This document shows, one piece after another, positions 52,576-61,729 of a stretch of DNA of 64,000 bases (position 1 is the stretch's first letter; the number at the start of each line of letters is the position of its first letter). The notes below the pieces were generated by a model that searched no databases, had not been told where the DNA came from, and saw nothing but the letters and a program-made list of their open reading frames with translations. The DNA comes from Thermogemmata fonticola. GTDB taxonomy: Bacteria; Planctomycetota; Planctomycetia; Gemmatales; Gemmataceae. The stretch lies in NCBI RefSeq assembly GCF_013694095.1, contig NZ_JACEFB010000003.1, positions 62,001 through 126,000 of the forward strand, written 5' to 3'. A program made the position numbers and the translations under genes.

Positions 52576-53982
52576 TCACAACTCGGCGGCGGAGGTTGTT
52601 TTCTTCTCGGCCAGCTTCCATTGCTGGAGTTTGCGGTAGAGTGTGCGTTCGCCGATGCCAAGGAGGCGGGCGGTTTCCTCCCGGTTTCCCTGGGTCAGTT
52701 CCAAAGCCTTGAGGATGTAGTAGCGCTCGACCTCTTCCAAGGGCCGCCCAATCAGGGCATCGGTTCCACACGCAGCCAGAGAATTGCGGACGAGACCTGC
52801 CGGCTTGATTCCGCAATCATCGGGGAGATCGTCGAGGGTCAATTCGCCATCTTGGTCCAGAAGGAGCATATTTTCTAGGAGGTTCTTCAGTTCCCGGACA
52901 TTACCCGGCCAGTCGTGGTTCTCAAAGGCCTTCCAGACGGCGGGAGCCACTTTGGGAAGCGGTTTCCCATGACGCTTGCTGAGTTCCTTGAGGAAATGGG
53001 CACCCAAGAGGGGAATATCCTCCTTACGTTCCCGCAAGCTAGGCAGGCGAATGGTACCGACGCGCAGGCGGAAGTAGAGGTCCCGGCGGAAGCGTCCGGC
53101 TTCCACTTCCTGCTGCAAGTCTTTATTGGTGGCGGCGATGATCCGCACATCGACGCGGATCGGCGTATTAGCCCCGATGCGTACCACCTCGCCGTTTTCC
53201 AAGACGCGCAGCAATTTCGCCTGCAAAGATAAGGGCATATCGCCGATTTCATCGAGGAACAAGGTGCCGGTATGGGCATATTCAAAGCGCCCTTTGCGAG
53301 GTCCTTTGGCACCGGTGAAGGCCCCGTCTTCGTGGCCGAACATCTCGTCATCGAGCAGATTCTCGTTTAGAGCGGCGCAATTCATGGCTACGAAGGGCTT
53401 GCCCCGCCGGGGACTGTTGGCGTGCAGGGCTCGGGCCACCAGTTCCTTGCCCGTACCGTTTTCTCCCAGAATCAGCACGGAAGCGGAAGTCGGAGCGTAG
53501 GCTTTGAGATGCTGCAACACCTTTTGCATTTTCGGGCTGTTCCCGACAACGCCCTCAAAGCCAAACTTTTCATCCAACTGGCGGCGTAACTCCCGCACAG
53601 TGCGAATCCGCTCGGCGGCGTGATCGACCACGGCCCGCAGTTCAGCCAAATCGATTGGTTTCTGCAAGTAATGGGCCGCTCCCAGTTTCATCGCCTCCAC
53701 TGCTGTGCGGACATCGCCGTAACCCGTAATCACGAAGACTTCGGTTTCCGCCTGCAATTGCTTGCAACGCCGTACGACTTCCAACCCATCCACTTCCGCC
53801 ATCTTCAGGTCCGTCAGTACGATGTCGAATGCTTCCGTTTCCAGACGGGCCAGACCCGCACGGCCGCTACAACAGATGGTGCAATTATGACCGCGGCGCT
53901 CTAAGCTTTCCGCCAAAGTCTCCGCGAGCAATTCATCATCGTCGATGATGAGCACCCGCAAGGCTTCTTCGGGACTGGACAT
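52576..53982 (-). CDS. Sigma-54-dependent response regulator (NtrC family), second copy
   Basis: A 468-residue protein with the standard three domains: receiver (Asp58 in IVLTDLKMAEVDG, Lys in YLQKPIDL), AAA+ (Walker A LGENGTGKELVARALH, GAFTGAKG, Walker B GTLFLDEIGDMP, FRRDLYFRLRV) and a C-terminal Fis-type HTH (GNREETARLLGIGERTLYRKL). It lacks the long Pro-rich linker seen in the copy at 7530. No partner histidine kinase is adjacent, so it is an orphan regulator by position. Upstream are about 600 bases without a gene. GAGGA precedes the ATG. Confidence 0.95.
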   Translation of the reverse strand: MSSPEEALRVLIIDDDELLAETLAESLERRGHNCTICCSGRAGLARLETEAFDIVLTDLKMAEVDGLEVVRRCKQLQAETEVFVITGYGDVRTAVEAMKLGAAHYLQKPIDLAELRAVVDHAAERIRTVRELRRQLDEKFGFEGVVGNSPKMQKVLQHLKAYAPTSASVLILGENGTGKELVARALHANSPRRGKPFVAMNCAALNENLLDDEMFGHEDGAFTGAKGPRKGRFEYAHTGTLFLDEIGDMPLSLQAKLLRVLENGEVVRIGANTPIRVDVRIIAATNKDLQQEVEAGRFRRDLYFRLRVGTIRLPSLRERKEDIPLLGAHFLKELSKRHGKPLPKVAPAVWKAFENHDWPGNVRELKNLLENMLLLDQDGELTLDDLPDDCGIKPAGLVRNSLAACGTDALIGRPLEEVERYYILKALELTQGNREETARLLGIGERTLYRKLQQWKLAEKKTTSAAEL

Positions 53983-54576
53983 GTTCCTCTACCCCGTGAC
54001 TTGGGAATCCACCGCCTCGTTTCCCACTAGCTCATTCTTTTGGTTTTTGTTCCCGCGCCTCAGCGCCGCTAGCTACCTAGGAACAGGAATAGCCTAACTT
54101 CCCTTCCCCTGTCCGGCTTCCCCTATTGTTTTAGAGAGTCCTGGACACGGTGAGGGATTCATCCCCCTGGGGAGACGTTCCGCCAGGAATGATCGCCACA
54201 TCCCCCGACAGCGGGTGTTCTCCGCGGATCCAGGTAACAACACTCCCCATGACGAGAAAACCCTATTATCTTAGGAAGTGATGCCACGACAGGGGAAAGT
54301 TTGGATGCAGCGCTGGCCGAACAGGTCCTGCTGCCCCAGGCCGACCTCTGCCGCGACCGAGGAATTCCCAGGAAAAACTGCCACCGCCGGTGTCAGGACC
54401 TGGGAAGAATGACCCTTTTCATGAAGCAATATTTGTAGCAATCGTATGCCAGTGGGATATTCTATGGAGGCCCGCCGGGCCGCGCCGAGTTGAAATGAGG
54501 ACAGGAATACCCCAGGGGCGCGAGCAGGAAATCATGGGCCGACCCAGGAGTCATAAAGCCGTACGGAGGGTAATGC
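53983..54576. other. Long divergent intergenic region
   Basis: About 590 bases between the sigma-54 activator and the 1382-residue gene. No supported gene. It presumably carries both promoters. GGAGGG at 54565-54570 serves the ATG at 54577. I see no clear -24/-12 or -35/-10 pair. Confidence 0.5.
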
Positions 54577-57500
54577 ATGAGTCCGTGGATCCTCTCATTG
54601 GCGTTGCTCGCTCCCGCTCAGTCCAGCGATGGGTCTGCGGGAAATAACGAGGTGGGGCACCTGCCGCGTGCGGCCGATGGCCGTCCCTTGAATCTGGACT
54701 TTGAGACTGGCGATCTGCGAGATTGGGCGGCCGAAGGAGAGGCTTTCCGGGATCAGCCGATTCGCGGAGATACGGTACGCCGCCGCCGGGGAGACATGCG
54801 CAGCCGGCATCAGGGGGAATACTGGATCGGCGGATACGAGAAGTACGGCGACAAACCCACAGGTACGCTCACCAGCGTCCCCTTCCGAGTGACCCATCGC
54901 TGGGCTAGCTTCCTAGTCGGCGGCGGACCCTGGCCAGAAACCTGTGTGGAAATCCTCTGCGGTCCGAATGTCATCCTGCGCGTATCCGGTTTGGAAGAGG
55001 AAGATATGCGGCGGGTGGTGGTGGACCTGTCCCAATATGTGGGCCAGGACATTCGCATCCGCCTGGTAGACCGGCACAGCGGCCATTGGGGGCACATCAA
55101 TTTCGACGATTTCCGCTTTCATGACCAGAAGCCGAACTTCCCCGAACGTCCAAAGCACCACCCTCTACCGCCACCGGATCAGTACAAATATGCCGGCCTG
55201 CCCCCCCAACAGGCAGCTCAGGTGATGACAGTACCGCCCGGTTTCTCCGTAACGCTCTTTGCCGGGGAACCGGATGTCCATCAACCGATCGCTTTTTGCC
55301 TGGACCATCGCGGCCGGCTGTGGGTGATCGAGGCCTATACCTATCCTCAACGCCAGCCGGAAAAGGGTCCGCTGATCCCGGTCCAGCCAGGCAAGCCAGC
55401 CGTCGGGGACAAAATCATTATCTTCGAGGATACGAATGGAGATGGCAAATACGACAAACGGACAGTTTTCCTAGAAGGGTTGAATTTGGCGTCGGGGATC
55501 GAGGTGGGATTCGGTGGAGTCTGGGTCGGTGCTGCCCCGTATCTGCTATTCATCCCGGACAAGGACGGTGACGACAAGCCCGATGGTCCGCCGCAAATCC
55601 TGCTAGATGGCTGGGGTTGGCAGGATACCCACGAAACGCTCAACAGTTTCATTTGGGGACCAGATGGCTGGCTCTACGGCTGCCACGGTGTCTTCACTCA
55701 TTCCCGCGTGGGCAAACCCGGCACCCCGGATAAAGATCGCATTCCAATCAACGCCGGCATCTGGCGCTACCATCCAACCCGCCATGTTTTCGAGGTCGTG
55801 GCCCACGGAACCAGCAATCCCTGGGGATTGGATTACAACGCTTGGGGAGATTTCTTTTGTGAAGCCTGCGTCATTCCGCACATGTGGCACATCGTCTTAG
55901 GGGGTCGCTATCACCGCCAGGCAGGGACGCACTTCAACCCTTACACTTACGACGACATTAAAACCATCGCCGTGCATCGGCACTACGTTGGTCCCACTCC
56001 TCATGGAGGAAACAACCGCTCCGATAGCGCCGGCGGCGGACATGCCCATTGCGGCCTGATGTGCTACCAGGGCGGCGCGTGGCCGAAAGAATACTGGGGC
56101 AAATTGTTCATGGGCAATCTGCACGGCCACCGGCTCAATGTGGACATAATCACCCCCAAGGGCAGCGGCTATGTTGCCAATCGTCAGCCGGACTTTCTGC
56201 TCTCCCACGATCGCTGGTTCATCCCCGTCGCCATCAAGAGCGGGCCGGATGGCAATGCCTACCTGCTCGATTGGTACGACAAGCAGATTTGCCACTTGCC
56301 GCAACCGGAGAAATGGGACCGCACGAACGGACGCATTTACAAGATCAGCTATCAGGGAACCCGCCCGGTAGTGGGTTTGGACCTGTCCCGTTGCAGCGAC
56401 CTGCAACTCGTGCAATATCAGGAACACAGCAACGACTGGTATGCCCGGATGGCTCGCCGCTTGTTGCAAGAGCGAGCCTATCAGCGAAGCCTGCAAGCGG
56501 ACCGACCCGCCTGCCCGGAAGATTGCTTGCTGGAGGAGCAAGCCTATCGGCATTTGGTCGCGCTAGCCAGCCGGCATCCTGAGCCAACCATCCGACTGCG
56601 TGCCTGGTGGACGCTGCACCAGGTCCACCCGGATGGATGCCCGCTGCTCAAGCAAGCCTTGCAGGATGCCGACCCCCACATCCGGGCATGGGCCATCCTG
56701 CTGGCTTGTGAAAACGGCCTACCCGCATGGTTGACGAGCGGCGACCTCAACGATCTGTACGGTCCCCAAGAAACCTCCCCCATCGTGCGGCGTGCTCTGG
56801 TCTCAGTGGTGCTGCGCGATCCCTCCCGATATGTGCCCGCCCTACCCCGTTTGATGCCACGTTGGCTAGCCCACGCGGAGGATGCCAGCGACCCGAACCT
56901 GCCTTACCTGTACTGGTACGCTTTGGAACCCTACGTCGCACGACAGCCGGCGGATGGCCTACGGTTGGCAGCGGAAGGAAAAATCCCCTTCGTCCAGGAA
57001 TGTGCCGCCCGCCGTGTTGGTGCCCTGGGCACTCCGGAAGCCTTACGCCTGCTCGTGCAGCATCTGGTCCAAGCACCGGGAGAGGAGCAGCGCGGGGCAT
57101 ATCTCCGCGGTTTGCAGGAAGCAGCACGGGGCAAGCGGCAACTTCCTATGCCGGAGGGGTGGCCTCAAGCCTTGGAACTGCTCTTGCGGGCGCGCGACAG
57201 CGCCGTGCGGCAACAAGCCCTGGCATTGGCTGCCACCTTCGGAGACAAATCCGCCCTCACCCTCCTGCGGAAAGTGTTGGCCGACCCACAGGCGGACGCC
57301 GGCGCACGCCTGTCCGCTCTGACGGCTTTGGTCGATGCTAGAGATGCCGAAGCCATTCCTCTGTTGCATGCGGCCGTGGCGGAACCATCTTTGCGAGCCA
57401 GTGCCATCCGGGCCTTGGCTGCCTGGGATCATCCCCAAACGCCTGCCGTCTTGCTCCTGCACTATCCCCGCTTGACTCTGGCCGAAAAGCGTGAAGTCCT

Positions 57501-58725
57501 CGCCACTCTGGCCTCCCGCCTCAGTTTCGCCAGGGAGTTGATGGCTGCCATCGCCGCACGCAAAATTCCTGCCAGCGATGTCCCAGCGGAAATCATCCGC
57601 CAGCTTCGCAGCTATAAGGACGCATCCTTAGACCGCCAAATCGCCGAGTTGTGGGGCATCGTCCGCGATTCGCCAGCCGAGCGCAAAGCGCTCATCGCAC
57701 AATGGCGTGCTCGGCTCAACGCCTCGCCGCCTGGCGATCCCATCCTGGGGCGTGCGATCTTCGCCAAAACCTGCCAGCAGTGCCACGTCCTCTACGGAGT
57801 TGGCGGACAGGTCGGACCGGAAATCACGGGGGCAAACCGCTCCAGCCTGGATTATCTCCTGGAAAACATCCTCGATCCCAGTGCGGTTATCCCCAAGGAA
57901 TACGCCGCCACGCGCATCGTCACCAGCGACGATCGCACTATCATCGGTATTATCAAGACAGAGAATAACGGTGTTCTGACGATCCAAACTGAACGCGAAC
58001 TGCTCACGCTTCCCGTGGCAGACATCGTAGAGCGCAAGCCCTCCGAGCAGTCGATGATGCCGGATGACATCCTGCGGCAACTGAGCGAATGGGAGTTCCG
58101 CTGCCTCATCGCCTATTTGCAAACGACCCAACAGGTGCCCATGCTCGCCACACCCGACAATGCCAAGGATTTCTTCAATGGCAAGGACCTGACCGGCTGG
58201 GACGGCGACCGCACCCTCTGGACGGTGGAGGAAGGGGCCATCGTGGGCCGAACAAAAACGGGCTTGAAGCGCAACAATTTCCTCGTATCGCAACTGGCTG
58301 TGGAAGACTTCAAGCTGTCCCTCAAGGTCAAACTGGTGCCCAATAAGGAGAACAGCGGTATTCAATTCCGCAGCGTCCTCCTGCCGGATGGCGAGATGCG
58401 CGGGCCGCAAGCCGACATCGGCGCTGGCTGGTGGGGTAAACTCTATGAGGAAAGCGGGCGAGGTTTACTTGCCAAGGAAGGAGGAGAAAAATACGTCAAG
58501 CCGGAGGACTGGAACGACTACGTCATCGAAGCCATCGGCCCCCGCGTTCGCATCTGGATCAACGGCCAATTGTGCACTGACTACACCGATGACAAACTCG
58601 CACGCCGGGGAGTCATCGGGCTACAAATTCACAGCGGCGGACCTATGGAAATCCGTTTCAAAGACCTCCGCCTGGAAGTCTATCCATCTCAGCCCGCCCC
58701 GGAAAAAAAGACGGAGAAAAAATAA
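54577..58725 (+). CDS. Secreted PVC-type dehydrogenase with HEAT repeats, cytochrome c site and DUF1080
   Basis: A 1382-residue multidomain protein with GGAGGG before the ATG and a signal peptide (MSPWILSLALLAPAQ). Residues about 25-190 are a beta-sandwich-like part (LNLDFETGDLRDWAAEGEAF). Residues about 222-592 are a PVC-type NHL/beta-propeller dehydrogenase (GFSVTLFAGEPDVHQPIAF, HGVFTHSRVG, HPTRHVFEVVAHGTSNP). HEAT-like helical repeats follow (about 640-1000). A cytochrome c site CQQCH is at residues 1066-1070 with GQVGPEITG. A DUF1080 sugar-hydrolase-like domain closes it (FFNGKDLTGWDGD, about 1200-1375). This family is typical of Planctomycetes and Verrucomicrobia. Presumed role: electron transfer in secreted carbohydrate oxidation. 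Confidence 0.92.
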   Translation: MSPWILSLALLAPAQSSDGSAGNNEVGHLPRAADGRPLNLDFETGDLRDWAAEGEAFRDQPIRGDTVRRRRGDMRSRHQGEYWIGGYEKYGDKPTGTLTSVPFRVTHRWASFLVGGGPWPETCVEILCGPNVILRVSGLEEEDMRRVVVDLSQYVGQDIRIRLVDRHSGHWGHINFDDFRFHDQKPNFPERPKHHPLPPPDQYKYAGLPPQQAAQVMTVPPGFSVTLFAGEPDVHQPIAFCLDHRGRLWVIEAYTYPQRQPEKGPLIPVQPGKPAVGDKIIIFEDTNGDGKYDKRTVFLEGLNLASGIEVGFGGVWVGAAPYLLFIPDKDGDDKPDGPPQILLDGWGWQDTHETLNSFIWGPDGWLYGCHGVFTHSRVGKPGTPDKDRIPINAGIWRYHPTRHVFEVVAHGTSNPWGLDYNAWGDFFCEACVIPHMWHIVLGGRYHRQAGTHFNPYTYDDIKTIAVHRHYVGPTPHGGNNRSDSAGGGHAHCGLMCYQGGAWPKEYWGKLFMGNLHGHRLNVDIITPKGSGYVANRQPDFLLSHDRWFIPVAIKSGPDGNAYLLDWYDKQICHLPQPEKWDRTNGRIYKISYQGTRPVVGLDLSRCSDLQLVQYQEHSNDWYARMARRLLQERAYQRSLQADRPACPEDCLLEEQAYRHLVALASRHPEPTIRLRAWWTLHQVHPDGCPLLKQALQDADPHIRAWAILLACENGLPAWLTSGDLNDLYGPQETSPIVRRALVSVVLRDPSRYVPALPRLMPRWLAHAEDASDPNLPYLYWYALEPYVARQPADGLRLAAEGKIPFVQECAARRVGALGTPEALRLLVQHLVQAPGEEQRGAYLRGLQEAARGKRQLPMPEGWPQALELLLRARDSAVRQQALALAATFGDKSALTLLRKVLADPQADAGARLSALTALVDARDAEAIPLLHAAVAEPSLRASAIRALAAWDHPQTPAVLLLHYPRLTLAEKREVLATLASRLSFARELMAAIAARKIPASDVPAEIIRQLRSYKDASLDRQIAELWGIVRDSPAERKALIAQWRARLNASPPGDPILGRAIFAKTCQQCHVLYGVGGQVGPEITGANRSSLDYLLENILDPSAVIPKEYAATRIVTSDDRTIIGIIKTENNGVLTIQTERELLTLPVADIVERKPSEQSMMPDDILRQLSEWEFRCLIAYLQTTQQVPMLATPDNAKDFFNGKDLTGWDGDRTLWTVEEGAIVGRTKTGLKRNNFLVSQLAVEDFKLSLKVKLVPNKENSGIQFRSVLLPDGEMRGPQADIGAGWWGKLYEESGRGLLAKEGGEKYVKPEDWNDYVIEAIGPRVRIWINGQLCTDYTDDKLARRGVIGLQIHSGGPMEIRFKDLRLEVYPSQPAPEKKTEKK

Positions 58726-58812
58726 TCGGCTACCCGCCAGGTGGTAGTGACAGCAGCCGCCGACATTGCTATGCCCCGTCCCCGCCGAATCCATCCAGCA
58801 GGAGGGCAAGGC

Positions 58813-60162
58813 ATGGGACGCTGGCTTTTGGTCCCGGCGGTAGGAACGACCATGATGGTCCTGGCCCTGGCGACGGCCCAACAGTCGCTGCCACCGCCCG
58901 CCACGTTCCCGAGACGACCGGCTGTTTCCCCTCCATTATCGGAACCGCCAGCCGCTCCCGTTCAACCGGGGAAAGTCATTGCTTCTCCAGCAACTTCATC
59001 TCCAGCAGGGCCGGGAACGGCTCCATCCCTTCGATCGGACACTGTGGCGGTGAGTAACCAACGGATGCCTTTAAAAGTGGCGGAGCTGACTTTGAAACGC
59101 TTGGTCACCGGAGCAGATTCTGCAAGCTGGCAAATCTGGGCGGGCCATCGTCTGTTCCGGGATTTCGCCGACGACGAAGAAAGCGCCCGCGCCGTGCTAA
59201 CCACCTTGCGCGATCAGCGGCCGGAGGAATGGTTCCTTATCGGTTCGCCGCACCCAATTGTCGAATACGGTCTAGTCAACGGTCAGCCGCCGCTGATGTT
59301 GGGCCGCACGGGATCAGGCGATCCGCGATCCGGCAGTTCCTTCCTGACCCACCAGCTCGATACCCACCGGCCCTTGATGAGCGGCACCGGATTGCATGCC
59401 ATCCTGCCCATCGATCTGCGAACGATCCGCCTGGAACAAATCCACGGTGTGTGGGTCCTGCGGGATGATCACAATCTGCTGATCAACTTCGCCGATCAGC
59501 AAGCAGCGGGTGAGCAGGCGCTGGCAGCCATCCGGCGGCATGGCCTGAATCGCTTGGGGATTGTGGGCAGGCGCCGTCCTGTTTTTCGCTGTCTGTTTGC
59601 CGCCACCGAGGAGGGACGAGAGGGCCTGCCGGAACCGCTGCGCCGCCAGCATCTGCAACTCCAGAGTGATGCCCTCAATCCGATCGGCTTGGCCGTACCG
59701 GGAGTGGGATACGTGGGTCTGCTCCACCGTTTTGATCCCCGCAGTTTGAGCCTGCGCAAGCAAGGCGGACAATGGCAGATCGTGACCGCCGACGATTATG
59801 TGCTTGGCCAATTCGGCCCCGCGGAAAGCCATGCGGCTGATGCCCTCCGCCTGCTCCGTGAGGGGCAATTCACCGCCATTGCCCGTTACGGTCCGGCCAC
59901 GTTGCTCTTCCGCCAGGAGCAAATCGCCCATCGCCTCCCGTTGCATACCCATGTCCGAGTTTTTGATCCGCGCAATTTACGCGTCGTCACCACGGGCCAG
60001 CGTTGTTTTGTGGCGGATCAAGGCCGCCCGGTGTGCGATTGCCGCGATTCTGCCGAAGGACAAACCATTATCGCCATCCTTCAGGCTTTCGGATGCAATT
60101 TGCTCGCCCATATCGGACCCACACCCCGTCAAGGCTTGACCTTCTTCGCCCGCCATCCATGA
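58813..60162 (+). CDS. Secreted protein with four tandem approx. 65-residue repeats
   Basis: The start at 58813 follows AGGAGG by 9 bases; the open frame from 58741 is longer but not needed. The 449-residue product has a hydrophobic N-terminus (GRWLLVPAVGTTMMVLALATA), a Pro-rich segment to about residue 75, then four tandem units at about residues 90-159, 199-262, 307-367 and 385-449. Each unit has a strand ending in W/F/C, a FxD or FGP-like turn followed by A-rich helix (e.g. INFADQQAAGEQALAAI, GQFGPAESHAADALRLL, CDCRDSAEGQTIIAIL), and an IG/RY-x-P end. Three of the four begin near (F/I)D(P/L)R. No known family is recognised. It lies 87 bases after the dehydrogenase gene, so co-transcription is plausible. 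Confidence 0.78.
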   Translation: MGRWLLVPAVGTTMMVLALATAQQSLPPPATFPRRPAVSPPLSEPPAAPVQPGKVIASPATSSPAGPGTAPSLRSDTVAVSNQRMPLKVAELTLKRLVTGADSASWQIWAGHRLFRDFADDEESARAVLTTLRDQRPEEWFLIGSPHPIVEYGLVNGQPPLMLGRTGSGDPRSGSSFLTHQLDTHRPLMSGTGLHAILPIDLRTIRLEQIHGVWVLRDDHNLLINFADQQAAGEQALAAIRRHGLNRLGIVGRRRPVFRCLFAATEEGREGLPEPLRRQHLQLQSDALNPIGLAVPGVGYVGLLHRFDPRSLSLRKQGGQWQIVTADDYVLGQFGPAESHAADALRLLREGQFTAIARYGPATLLFRQEQIAHRLPLHTHVRVFDPRNLRVVTTGQRCFVADQGRPVCDCRDSAEGQTIIAILQAFGCNLLAHIGPTPRQGLTFFARHP

Positions 60163-60207
60163 ACCGCCGCCCCCCCACACCACTGACCGCGGTACTGCAT
60201 AAACCGT

Positions 60208-60828
60208 TCACACCCCTTCTCGGAGAAATGCCGTTGTCGAAGAGTTGCTAACACCGGCAGGGAGAACATGGCAACGCAAATCATGCCGGCGGATGAGAGC
60301 GTCCAGCTCCCCTTCAACTTGCCGCCAGCGTGGGGAGGGTATGCACAGAATGACTTCAATCTCTTCCCTGTCCGCTGAGATCGGCTCGATGTTCAGAGGC
60401 TGAGGCCTCCAATCCAGGTTCTGCAAAGTCGCGGTTGTAAAACCGGTCAATTCCAGCTCTGGCAACTGCTCCAACTCGCGGAGCACAGCCAGCAAGCGTT
60501 TGGGATCGAAGCGGCCTTGAGCCTCTGGATTATTCAGGACAAGGTTAAGGGCTTTTTCCCGTTCCGGTGTCAGGTGCACCACCGAGACGGGCACGACTTC
60601 TACGCCCAGCTCCCGCAGAATACGTAGGCGGAAGTGACCTCCCACCACATGACCGGTTGTTTCATTCCAAACCAGGGGTTCGACCAGCCCGAAGCTCTGC
60701 AGACTCCGGCGCAATCGGTGGTAAACCCGCGACGTCTCCGGCAAGACCGCCCGCGGATTGTAAAGGGCCTCCTTCAACTCTTTCAGCGGCAAATAGCGGA
60801 TTTCGAGCGGGGTCATCCTCTGAGTCAT
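60208..60828 (-). CDS. ParB-like N-terminal domain protein (orphan)
   Basis: The start at 60828 follows GAGGGAATCGCG by about 8 bases and gives 206 residues. The ParB/Srx-type domain is visible: EIRYLPLKELKEALYNPR at the N-terminus, SLQSFGLVEPLVWN, and the GHFRLRIL motif in VVGGHFRLRILRELGVEVVP (quoted short as GGHFRLRIL). There is no helix-turn-helix DNA-binding part and no parA nearby, so this is not a chromosome-partition ParB. Such stand-alone domains occur in phage or mobile contexts or as small regulators, but no mobile gene is near. Confidence 0.82.
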   Translation of the reverse strand: MTQRMTPLEIRYLPLKELKEALYNPRAVLPETSRVYHRLRRSLQSFGLVEPLVWNETTGHVVGGHFRLRILRELGVEVVPVSVVHLTPEREKALNLVLNNPEAQGRFDPKRLLAVLRELEQLPELELTGFTTATLQNLDWRPQPLNIEPISADREEIEVILCIPSPRWRQVEGELDALIRRHDLRCHVLPAGVSNSSTTAFLREGV

Positions 60829-60997
60829 CGCGATTCCCTCGAATGTAAACATATTATCATGTGTACATAAGTATGCACCATAATTCGGGACTTGTCAAGG
60901 CAAAAATGTCCGAGGGAGTTAGTTTGTGCTCCCAGAGTGCAGGGAAGGACTGATAAACTAAAGGTTAGAGAATCAGAAAGCCCAAGGGCGGGTCGTC

Positions 60998-61300
60998 ATG
61001 GGCGCGGGCGTCATTCGTTTCCGTTGTCCGCACTGCGGTCACGCCTACGAGGTGCTGGAGGCGATGGCCGGCCTTCCCCTGATCTGCAAACGTTGCCGCG
61101 GATCGTTCTTCGTACCTTGGCCATCCCAAGCCAGCCCAACTCCGTCGGAGAGCCATGCCGACCCATCGGACCCTGCCTCGCCCCTTTCTCACGAGCCGAC
61201 CAATGACAACACTGACCGTGCACAATCACCCGGAGGGAGTCGTCGTGGAAATTTGGGTCCAGCCGAGAGCCAAACAAAACGCCTTCCTGGGAATCCATGA
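60998..61300 (+). CDS. Small zinc-ribbon protein
   Basis: A 100-residue protein. Cys10, 13, 30 and 33 form a zinc ribbon (FRCPHCGHAYEV, LICKRCRGSFFV) with CxxC-16-CxxC spacing, identical to that of the protein at 28970. After residue 40 it is a Ser/Pro/Asp/Arg-rich tail of low structure. The last 98 bases overlap the DUF167 gene in a different frame, which is unusual. The ribosome site is weak (GGGCGGG). The tail could be spurious if the real protein ends earlier by frameshift, but I see no stop nearby in this frame. Confidence 0.62.
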   Translation: MGAGVIRFRCPHCGHAYEVLEAMAGLPLICKRCRGSFFVPWPSQASPTPSESHADPSDPASPLSHEPTNDNTDRAQSPGGSRRGNLGPAESQTKRLPGNP

Positions 61301-61514
61301 CGGCAAGTGGCGGATCGCCTTGACTGCTCCCGCGCAACAGGGACGAGCCAACGCCGCGCTGATGGCCTTTCTGGCTGAATGGCTGCATCTACGCCGTTCG
61401 CAAATCGTCCTGCTCCGGGGTCAAACCCATCGGCACAAAACGCTGCTGCTCCGCGACGTCACAGAAAACCAACTCCGGCAACACCTCCGTTCCCTCTTTT
61501 CAGAAGGCGAGTAA
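61203..61514 (+). CDS. DUF167/YggU-family protein
   Basis: From the ATG at 61203 (an ATG at 61155 extends by 16 uncharacteristic residues) this is a 103-residue protein. It carries VEIWVQPRAKQNAFLGIHDGKWRIALTAPAQQGRANAALMAFLA in family order, quoted here as QPRAKQN, ALTAPAQQGRANAAL and LRGQTHRHKTLLL, which are diagnostic for the DUF167 (YggU) family of unknown role. The family fold is a small alpha/beta protein. The start overlaps the zinc-ribbon gene by 98 bases in another frame. The ribosome site is weak, so translation could depend on the upstream gene. Confidence 0.85.
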   Translation: MTTLTVHNHPEGVVVEIWVQPRAKQNAFLGIHDGKWRIALTAPAQQGRANAALMAFLAEWLHLRRSQIVLLRGQTHRHKTLLLRDVTENQLRQHLRSLFSEGE

Positions 61515-61729
61515 TCCGAAGGCGAGTCACCTCCTCCGCTTTCCGTTGGCAGGTCAGGAACGGCATGCCTCGCAACCCTCTTCAGGGAGTTAGTTCGCCA
61601 GAATGAATTGTTCCCATCCGCCTTCTGGCCAAAACACAACGGTTCAAACATTTCCAACTGTTGGCCCATCGAGTGGAACTAGGCGCTAGAGGGTGGCAAA
61701 AAGGAATCAAGAGGATGCGGCGGAGCGGA

